From contig CABUJR010000027.1 in the NCBI GenBank assembly GCA_902492015.1, positions 1 through 11,798 of the forward strand: a stretch of 11,798 nucleotides of DNA. Reading direction: 5' to 3'. Shown here one piece after another: positions 6,054-11,798 of this stretch (position 1 is its first letter; every line of letters begins with the position of its first letter). The notes beneath the pieces are model-generated. The model worked only from the letters and a program-made list of their open reading frames with translations. It was not told the DNA's origin and searched no databases. The position numbers and the translations under genes were made by a program. The DNA comes from an uncultured Eubacteriales bacterium (lineage in GTDB: Bacteria; Bacillota; Clostridia; TANB77; CAG-508).

Positions 6054-6752
6054 TTATTCCTCCTTATTATCTTTCATATACTCTACTTTTTGTTCTTTAT
6101 TGTAAGCTGGAACTACAATATTGTCATCTTGTGTTATCTCTATTCCCTTCCCATCTACAATTGTTAATCTATCTACATATCCACCTTTTATAACTAGAGC
6201 TGCTTCTAAAGCTTTTTTATCTCCTATAGCTTTTATTGTATATGGTCCAGATATTCTTCTGGTATTTACTAATATAATTCTAAGCTCCACTTGTTTTATA
6301 TCAGTTGTAGAAACAATTCTTTCATCATTAATTGAAATTGCTTCTGCTCCTGCGCTATTTAATTCATTTATTAAATCTAATATATCATAATATTCTATAT
6401 TTTTTTCACCATCTGAAATTGTTACTATTAGTCCTTCACCTTTTACATCTGTATAACCTAACTTTTTCTCTGCCTCTTTTACTTCTGCTTCTAATATTTT
6501 AGAACTATTTTCATTGTTATCTAATTCCTGATTATATTCAGAAATTTTATTTTCAGTTTCTTTTAATTTAGCATCAACTTCTTCATATTTTGTTTTCCAA
6601 CTAGCAATTTCCTCTCTTAATTCTGTTTCTCTCATAGTTTCTATTGCAGTTATATCTGTTTCTTCTACAGTTTTAAATTGTGTAAATATTATCATTGTTA
6701 GTATAAGCGAAACACAACCTATTGATATTGCTAAAGTAATCTTTCCTTTCAA
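6054..6752 (-). CDS. ylxX: DUF881 family membrane-anchored protein, YlxX-like
   Basis: This 232-residue protein has one N-terminal membrane anchor (about residues 6-25), then a Glu/Lys-rich coiled coil (about 40-95), then a DUF881 domain (about 97-215). The DUF881 domain contains LGYTDVKGEGLIVTISDG and the hallmark AGAEAISINDERI. The bulk should lie outside the membrane. The family has no proven biochemical activity. It is conserved between divIB and sbp in Firmicutes and is presumed to be envelope or division related. The start is a TTG at 6752, 12 bases after the upstream stop, with GGGGTGAA as the ribosome binding site. It is a paralogue of the preceding gene. The symbol rests on position and similarity to the B. 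subtilis order. Confidence 0.88.
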   Translation of the reverse strand: MKGKITLAISIGCVSLILTMIIFTQFKTVEETDITAIETMRETELREEIASWKTKYEEVDAKLKETENKISEYNQELDNNENSSKILEAEVKEAEKKLGYTDVKGEGLIVTISDGEKNIEYYDILDLINELNSAGAEAISINDERIVSTTDIKQVELRIILVNTRRISGPYTIKAIGDKKALEAALVIKGGYVDRLTIVDGKGIEITQDDNIVVPAYNKEQKVEYMKDNKEE

Positions 6753-6764
6753 TCTTCTTCACCC

Positions 6765-7499
6765 CTATTCAACATTTGATGCATAATTTTGTTCATATAC
6801 ACCTTCATATTTTGGAATTTCTATTGTTTCTTTTTCAACTCTTTCTATTTTTACTTTTACTCCATAATCAATTTCAAGTATCTCTGCATATCCTCCTGCT
6901 CTTGTCATTGCTCCATATAACATAGTAGTAGGTCCAATAGCTTTAATAACAAAAGGTGCTCCAACTTTTTGATCATTAATTTTGACTACATTTCCTATAC
7001 ATGAAACAGCTGTCCTTGCTGTAATTCTTTGTCCATTAACTGAAATTGCTTCAGCTCCTGCATTTTTCAATTCATTTATTATTTCTCTAATATCTCCATC
7101 ATGAACAATATAACTACTTGCTCCTAAACCTTTTAATCCAGCTGAATCACCATCATCTAAAGTAATTATTATTCCTTGACCTTTTACATCTGTATATCCT
7201 AATAAAGTATTGTACTTAAATAATTTCTCATTTAAAGAACTAGCAGAATCATCTAAGTTTGCAACATTTCCTCTGGCTATCTCAAGTTCTTTTTCTTTTT
7301 CTTCTAATTCTTCAGATGCATTTTCATATTTTTCTTTCCATCTTAAAACACTATCTCTAAGTCCATTTTCCATCTGCGTTCTTCCTACTGTCTGAGTACT
7401 TTCATTTACAGTCTTTATTTGTACAAATATTCCTGCAGAAAGAAAAACACACATTACACCTAATAGTATTGATATTGTTAGTTTATTTGTTTTTTTCAT
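6765..7499 (-). CDS. ylxW: DUF881 family membrane-anchored protein, YlxW-like
   Basis: This 244-residue protein has the same plan as the next gene. It has a membrane anchor (about residues 9-27), a coiled coil (about 48-95, ending in the SSLNEKL region) and a DUF881 domain (about 98-230) with LGYTDVKGQGIIITLDDG and AGAEAISVNGQRI. The insert around residues 116-135, before the IREIIN helix, is longer than in its partner. The function is unproven in the family; the position between ftsQ and sbp suggests an envelope or divisome role. The ATG at 7499 follows GAAGGGAG. It lies 28 bases after ftsQ, with no room for a separate promoter. Confidence 0.88.
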   Translation of the reverse strand: MKKTNKLTISILLGVMCVFLSAGIFVQIKTVNESTQTVGRTQMENGLRDSVLRWKEKYENASEELEEKEKELEIARGNVANLDDSASSLNEKLFKYNTLLGYTDVKGQGIIITLDDGDSAGLKGLGASSYIVHDGDIREIINELKNAGAEAISVNGQRITARTAVSCIGNVVKINDQKVGAPFVIKAIGPTTMLYGAMTRAGGYAEILEIDYGVKVKIERVEKETIEIPKYEGVYEQNYASNVE

Positions 7500-7527
7500 A
7501 CTTAGCTCCCTTCTTTATATATCTTTA

Positions 7528-8400
7528 CTAATTTACGCTTTCTCTAAAATATGTTTTTTGTGAATTTAAATCTACATTTAAAAATATTTCACCTTTTTTT
7601 CCTTTAGTTGCATCTAAAATTGTTATTAAGTGAATCATTCTAGCATTTAAATCTGAACCATCTCCTAAATATACTGTTTTTCCCTCACCTTCCAAAATTA
7701 TAGTATAATTTTTGTCATTTGAAATATCAATCTTAGTTATTAAACTTGCCAAATCGTTTATTTTTGCGATTTCATATAGTTTTATAACTGTATTCATTTT
7801 TTCTAAATCTTCTTTATTTAATCTATTTCCCGCTGTAATATTACTCAAATCTGTTGTAAATCCTACTAAAACTGGAACTTCTAATTTTTCATTTGAAATC
7901 TCTAACATATATCCTTGATTATTTATATACACATAACTGTCAGCAAATTGAAGCATATATGTTGCTACTCTTTCTTTTATATCAATTTCTACTTTATTAG
8001 GCAGTTTTCTTTTTAAGCTTACTTCTTCTATATAAGCATTTTCTTTTATATTACTAATCGTTTTAGACTTATTAAATTTAAAAATATTAGTGTGTAATTG
8101 AAGACCAGAGGCACTTATTACTTTATTATCTGAAAGTTTTTCATTCCCTGCTACTGTGATTGTATTTATATTAAATAAACTAGAACTACAAATAAGAATA
8201 GTTAGGACAATAATAATTATCATAATAAGAAGAACTTTTACAAAGCCAAATTTCTTATTTTTAACTTTTGATTTATTAGGTTGTTCTTTATTTTTCACTG
8301 ATTTACTAGAATTTTTCTTTTTTTTCTTATTTTTTGATTTTTTATTATTAGAAGTGTTTTCTCGTCTATTAACATTAATAATAATCTCATCATCTTCCAA
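7528..8400 (-). CDS. ftsQ: Cell division protein FtsQ/DivIB, likely TTG start
   Basis: This bitopic divisome protein joins FtsB/DivIC and FtsL and regulates septal peptidoglycan synthesis. The proposed product is 290 residues. It has a cytoplasmic Lys/Asn-rich tail (about 10-50), one membrane segment (about 54-74), a POTRA domain (about 77-145; begins near NINTITVAGNEKLSDNKVI and includes KRKLPNKVEIDIKERVATYML) and a beta domain to the C-terminus. DivIB is the Gram-positive name. The TTG at 8400 is preferred because AGGTGAT, fully complementary to the 16S tail, sits just upstream. The GTG at 8409 is part of that sequence and would add three residues with a poor site of its own. The gap to murA is about 35 bases. 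The symbol divIB is equally valid. Confidence 0.92.
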   Translation of the reverse strand: MEDDEIIINVNRRENTSNNKKSKNKKKKKNSSKSVKNKEQPNKSKVKNKKFGFVKVLLIMIIIIVLTILICSSSLFNINTITVAGNEKLSDNKVISASGLQLHTNIFKFNKSKTISNIKENAYIEEVSLKRKLPNKVEIDIKERVATYMLQFADSYVYINNQGYMLEISNEKLEVPVLVGFTTDLSNITAGNRLNKEDLEKMNTVIKLYEIAKINDLASLITKIDISNDKNYTIILEGEGKTVYLGDGSDLNARMIHLITILDATKGKKGEIFLNVDLNSQKTYFRESVN

Positions 8401-8435
8401 ATCTATCACCTACTTTGACTTATTCTTCTAAAATT

Positions 8436-9689
8436 TTATATTTCTTCTCTTACAATACTTGCTCCAAGTGAATTTAATTTTTTATCAAAATTATCATATC
8501 CTCTTAACAAGTATTCTAGTTTACTTACTTTTGTAACTCCTTTTGTTGCTAAAGCAGCAAGTACTAAAGAAGCTCCTCCTCTTAAATCTGTACTTTCTAC
8601 ATTTGCTGGATGTAATTTTCTTACTCCTTTTATAATCATGGTCTTACCTTCTATGGTTGCTTTTGCCCCCATTCTTTTTATTTCTTGCATAAATTTAAAT
8701 CTATTTTCAAAGATATTTTCTGTTATAATAGAAGTTCCTTTGCATATTGTAAGCAGAGTAGAAAACTGTGGTTGAAGATCTGTTGGAAAACCTGGATATG
8801 GCATTGTTTTTATATCAACAGCTTTTAATCTACCATTTGAATTTAAATAAACAGAATTGTTATCTGTTATAATTTCACATCCACATTCATTTAATTTATT
8901 TATAACTGGTCTTATATGCTCTGGTATAACATTTCTTAATTTGATAGATCCACCAGTAATAGCACCTGCAATTAAAAATGTACCTGCTTCTATTCGATCT
9001 GGCATAACTTTATAAGATATATCTTTTAAAGCCTTTACACCTTTTACTCTTATAATGTTTGACCCAGCTCCATATACCTTGGCTCCCATTCTATTTAAAA
9101 AATTAGATAAATCAATAATTTCTGGTTCTCTTGCAGCATTATTTATTGTTATTTCATGATCACCAATTATTGCTGCTAAAATTAAATTTTCTGTAGTGCC
9201 TACACTTGGAAAATCCAATTCTATATTTTTCGATTCTATTTTATCACATCTGCACTCTATATATCTACCATTTTCATCTATTTTTATTCCAATTTTTTTA
9301 AAATTTTCTAAATGCAAATCTATTGGTCTAGAGCCAATATCGCAACCTCCTGGATATGAAAATTGAGCTTTTTTAAATCTTGCTATTAAAGCTCCAGCTA
9401 TAATAACAGATGACCTTAATTTTCTCATTAATTCATCTGGAATTACAGTACTATTCATTTCTTTTGAATTAATAATTACTTTATTTTTATCTTTTTTTAC
9501 TTTGCATCCTAATTCTTCTAAAATTTTCAAAGTTGTTTTTACATCTTCAATATCTGGTAAATTATATAATTTAGTTATTTTTCCACTTATTATAGTTGCT
9601 GCTAAAATTGGCAAACTTGAATTTTTAGAACCTGAAATAGCCACTTCACCATGTAGCTTTTTTCCACCTTTTATTATGTAGCTATACAT
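8436..9689 (-). CDS. murA: UDP-N-acetylglucosamine 1-carboxyvinyltransferase MurA
   Basis: This cytoplasmic enzyme transfers enolpyruvate from phosphoenolpyruvate to UDP-GlcNAc, the first committed step of peptidoglycan synthesis. The 417 residues are the usual length. The N-terminal SGSKNSSLPILAA (20-32) carries the conserved Lys22-Asn23, in place of the common SGAKNAALP. The catalytic Cys is in PGGCDIGSRPIDLHL, at residue 116, so the fosfomycin-sensitive Cys form is expected. PYPGFPTDLQPQ and the C-terminal LRGGASLVLAAL are also family landmarks. Firmicutes often have two MurA paralogues, and which one this is cannot be told here. The ATG at 9689 follows AGGAGG at 9698-9703, which is partly inside a hairpin. 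Here murA stands where murG-murB precede divIB in B. subtilis. Confidence 0.97.
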   Translation of the reverse strand: MYSYIIKGGKKLHGEVAISGSKNSSLPILAATIISGKITKLYNLPDIEDVKTTLKILEELGCKVKKDKNKVIINSKEMNSTVIPDELMRKLRSSVIIAGALIARFKKAQFSYPGGCDIGSRPIDLHLENFKKIGIKIDENGRYIECRCDKIESKNIELDFPSVGTTENLILAAIIGDHEITINNAAREPEIIDLSNFLNRMGAKVYGAGSNIIRVKGVKALKDISYKVMPDRIEAGTFLIAGAITGGSIKLRNVIPEHIRPVINKLNECGCEIITDNNSVYLNSNGRLKAVDIKTMPYPGFPTDLQPQFSTLLTICKGTSIITENIFENRFKFMQEIKRMGAKATIEGKTMIIKGVRKLHPANVESTDLRGGASLVLAALATKGVTKVSKLEYLLRGYDNFDKKLNSLGASIVREEI

Positions 9690-9699
9690 ATTATTATCC

Positions 9700-9733
9700 T
9701 CCTCATAATATTTTCTGTTACATATTATGAGGA
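9700..9733 (-). promoter_or_regulatory. Leader hairpin covering part of the murA ribosome binding site
   Basis: An 11-bp perfect stem (9700-9710 with 9723-9733) with a 12-base loop lies between topB and murA. In the minus-strand RNA its 3' arm contains four of the six bases of the AGGAGG site (9698-9703). No T run follows, so it is not an intrinsic terminator. It could lower murA translation, protect an mRNA end after processing, or be incidental. Confidence 0.5.
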
Positions 9734-9752
9734 TTTTACATAAATAGTTCTA

Positions 9753-11654
9753 TTACTTAATTACTAATTTGTTTATTTTAGAATTTATGTATTTTTTTAG
9801 TTTTTCCATAAAAACTTCTGGTTCAATTTCTTTTTTAGCAACCATATCTAAACCTTTTTCCCAACTTGCAGTTAAATTTGGATTAAGCATATCTGGTATT
9901 GATTTATTTACTATATCATATATTGCCTCTCCTTTTACTGTTGGAGTAATTATCTGTGTTTTAGGATTTATTTCAATATATTTTATTCTCTCTAATTTTT
10001 TTATAATTTCTCCTCTTGTTGCTGAAGTACCTATTCCAGCACCTTTTATCTGTTCTCTTAATTCTTCATCTTCTATTAATTTTCCTGCATTTTCCATTGC
10101 AAGTACCATCCCTCCAGAATTATATCTAGAAGGAGGTGAAGTCTCTGAATCTTTTGTTTCATAATTTAGAACTTTTATTTCTTGCATTTTTTTTAGTTTA
10201 GATAATATTGTTAAATTTTCATTTTCTTCATCATTTTTTATTCTATTTTTTAATACCTCTAAAAATCCTTTATTTATACAAACTCTGCCACTTGTATAAA
10301 ACTGTTCTCCTTCTACATCTATAGTTAAATTAACTTTACTATATTCTGCTGCAGGATAAAAAATAGCTATAAACCTTTTTACAATTAATTTATAAACATT
10401 CTTTTTAAGTTCAGATAATTTATCATAATTTTCGAATCCTTGACCTGTTGGAATTATTGCATAATGGTCTGTTATTTTACTATCATTTACATATTTAGTC
10501 TTAATTAAATTTGTACTATATTTTTCTTCAATCATTTTTTTAATGTACAAATTTATTTCTTCATCTTTAAAGTTTTTATATAAACCATTTAAATTTTTTC
10601 CAATTTCTTTAGCTATTGCAGTAGACAAAACTCTTGCATCAGTTCTCGGATATGTAACTAATTTTTTTTCATATAATTCTTGTATTATTTCAAGTGTTTC
10701 ATCTGGTTTTATTTTAAATACTTTAGTACATTCATTTTGAATTTCTGCCAAATTAAAAAGTAATGGTGCATTTTCTTTTTGTTTAGATTTTTTTATTTCA
10801 GATACAACTGCCTTTTTATCTTTTAAACTAATAATAAATTTTTTAGCATGCTCTTCTTTCTTAAATCCACTTTCATTATATAGAAGTGGACTATTATATA
10901 GTTTGGATTTTTCTCCTACTTTCCATTCCGCCTTAAAATTTGAATTTTCATCACCAAAATTTCCTATTATTTTATAATATTTTGTCTTAACAAAATTCTT
11001 AATCTCTCTTTCTCTTGAAACAACCATGCCTAAAACGCAAGTCATAACTCTACCTATTGAAATTGAAACTTTTTCTTCATTAATATCTTTAGCAACTCTT
11101 CTACCAAAAATTATTGATAATAATCTCGAAAAATTTATTCCAATTAAATAATCTTCTTTAGCTCTTAAATATGCAGAAGCTGATAAACTATCATATTCTT
11201 TCCAATCTTTTGCTTCTCTTATTCCTTTTTGAATTTCTTCTTCTGTTTGAGAATCTATCCATACCCTTTTCCTTATTTTATCTTCTTTTACTTCTGCCAT
11301 TTTATCTACTAATCTATATATATATTCACCTTCTCTTCCAGAGTCTGTTGCAATATAAATTTCTGTTACATCTTCTCTTGTAAGTAATCCTTTAACAATA
11401 TTAAATTGATTTTGGACTGCTGGTATTACCTCATACTTAAATTCTTCTGGAACAAAAGGCAAAGTATTTAAATTCCAATATTTAAGATTTTCATCGTATT
11501 TTTCTGGATATGACATTGTAACTAAATGTCCAACACACCAAGTTATAACCCATTCATTTCCTTCTAAATAACCATTTTTTCTTGTTGTATTAACTTTTAA
11601 AGCTTTAGCAAATTCCATTGCCACAGATGGTTTTTCTGCAATAAGTAATTTCAT
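9753..11654 (-). CDS. topB: DNA topoisomerase III (type IA), short form
   Basis: This enzyme cuts one DNA strand through a tyrosyl link to pass another strand, resolving recombination and replication intermediates. The 633 residues begin MKLLIAEKPSVAMEFAKAL, the Toprim start. The acidic metal-binding motif DSGREGE lies at 104-110. The catalytic Tyr is Tyr335 in TYPRTD. Later landmarks are PPSRYNSGGMVLAMENAGK and GIGTSATRGEIIKKLERIKYI. The product is shorter than the roughly 725 residues of B. subtilis TopB. It ends soon after the ASWEKGLDMVAKKE segment and lacks a C-terminal zinc-ribbon or basic tail. The ATG at 11654 follows AAAAAAGGA at a slightly long spacing. A good promoter lies upstream and no terminator follows, so read-through into murA is likely. 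TopB is favoured over TopA by the overall motif pattern. Confidence 0.94.
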   Translation of the reverse strand: MKLLIAEKPSVAMEFAKALKVNTTRKNGYLEGNEWVITWCVGHLVTMSYPEKYDENLKYWNLNTLPFVPEEFKYEVIPAVQNQFNIVKGLLTREDVTEIYIATDSGREGEYIYRLVDKMAEVKEDKIRKRVWIDSQTEEEIQKGIREAKDWKEYDSLSASAYLRAKEDYLIGINFSRLLSIIFGRRVAKDINEEKVSISIGRVMTCVLGMVVSREREIKNFVKTKYYKIIGNFGDENSNFKAEWKVGEKSKLYNSPLLYNESGFKKEEHAKKFIISLKDKKAVVSEIKKSKQKENAPLLFNLAEIQNECTKVFKIKPDETLEIIQELYEKKLVTYPRTDARVLSTAIAKEIGKNLNGLYKNFKDEEINLYIKKMIEEKYSTNLIKTKYVNDSKITDHYAIIPTGQGFENYDKLSELKKNVYKLIVKRFIAIFYPAAEYSKVNLTIDVEGEQFYTSGRVCINKGFLEVLKNRIKNDEENENLTILSKLKKMQEIKVLNYETKDSETSPPSRYNSGGMVLAMENAGKLIEDEELREQIKGAGIGTSATRGEIIKKLERIKYIEINPKTQIITPTVKGEAIYDIVNKSIPDMLNPNLTASWEKGLDMVAKKEIEPEVFMEKLKKYINSKINKLVIK

Positions 11655-11689
11655 TTAAAATAACATCCTTTTTTGATTTCAATAGATTT

Positions 11690-11718
11690 ATTATATATTA
11701 TTACTATACATTTTTCAA
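11690..11718 (-). promoter_or_regulatory. Sigma-A promoter of topB
   Basis: TTGAAA (11713-11718) and a perfect TATAAT (11690-11695) are separated by 17 bases on the minus strand, 36 bases before the topB start. It may also drive murA and the genes beyond, since no terminator and no convincing second promoter is seen before murA. Confidence 0.75.
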
Positions 11719-11798
11719 ACACTTTTGTTTAAATTATCCTATTTATAATTTGCAATATTAAATTACCGCTTTTTCATAACATAATTTTAACATGTCGT

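Noticed and set aside
8156..8431. Plus-strand open frame rich in Phe and Leu
   Set aside because: It lies opposite the membrane segment and Lys-rich tail of ftsQ; Lys codons read backwards give Phe. No ribosome binding site or family likeness.
11171..11383. Plus-strand Leu-rich frame inside topB
   Set aside because: It is antisense to conserved TopB sequence downstream of the DSGREGE motif and is Leu/Phe-rich because of reversed Lys/Glu codons.
11719..11798. Possible gene or RNA at the right edge
   Set aside because: I see no open frame with a ribosome binding site and no recognisable structure in the last 80 bases.

Overview
The window is very AT-rich, with A/T-biased third codon positions, strong AGGAGG-type ribosome binding sites and several TTG starts. 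It carries a complete spoIIGA-sigE pair, so it comes from a low-GC, endospore-forming Firmicute, most likely a member of the Clostridia. The species cannot be fixed from the sequence. Every convincing gene is on the minus strand, so transcription runs from right to left.

Layout in transcription order. (1) A good sigma-A promoter (11690-11718) precedes topB (topoisomerase III, a short form). (2) A division and cell-wall block follows: murA, ftsQ/divIB, two DUF881 paralogues (ylxW- and ylxX-like) and sbp. It is tightly packed and closed by a strong intrinsic terminator (5563-5622). No convincing promoter precedes murA, but a hairpin covers part of its ribosome binding site. (3) A 424-440 base non-coding gap holds two tandem sigma-A promoters for ftsA, Spo0A-box-like sites and an unexplained structured palindromic segment. 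(4) ftsA-ftsZ follows, closed by a textbook terminator (2707-2744). (5) spoIIGA-sigE comes next, with a candidate promoter that contains a Spo0A-box-like sequence and a hairpin terminator that overlaps the sigE stop codon. (6) The last gene runs off the left edge. It encodes an extremely acidic protein built from 21/22-residue Asp/Glu-rich repeats, and its DNA contains perfect 129-bp and 63-bp tandem duplications.

How the genes work together. MurA makes the first committed peptidoglycan precursor. FtsQ, FtsA and FtsZ are core divisome parts, and Sbp and the DUF881 proteins are conserved membrane neighbours of them. In sporulation FtsZ also builds the polar septum. SpoIIGA sits in that septum and cleaves pro-sigma-E, which switches on the mother-cell programme. 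The order ylxW-ylxX-sbp-ftsA-ftsZ followed by spoIIGA-sigE is the conserved clostridial/bacilli arrangement.

Most of the window is therefore ordinary core genome, and I do not see a convincing new multi-gene system. The parts that deserve a second look are the acidic repeat gene at 1-781, the structured intergenic segment at about 5390-5572, and the murA leader hairpin.
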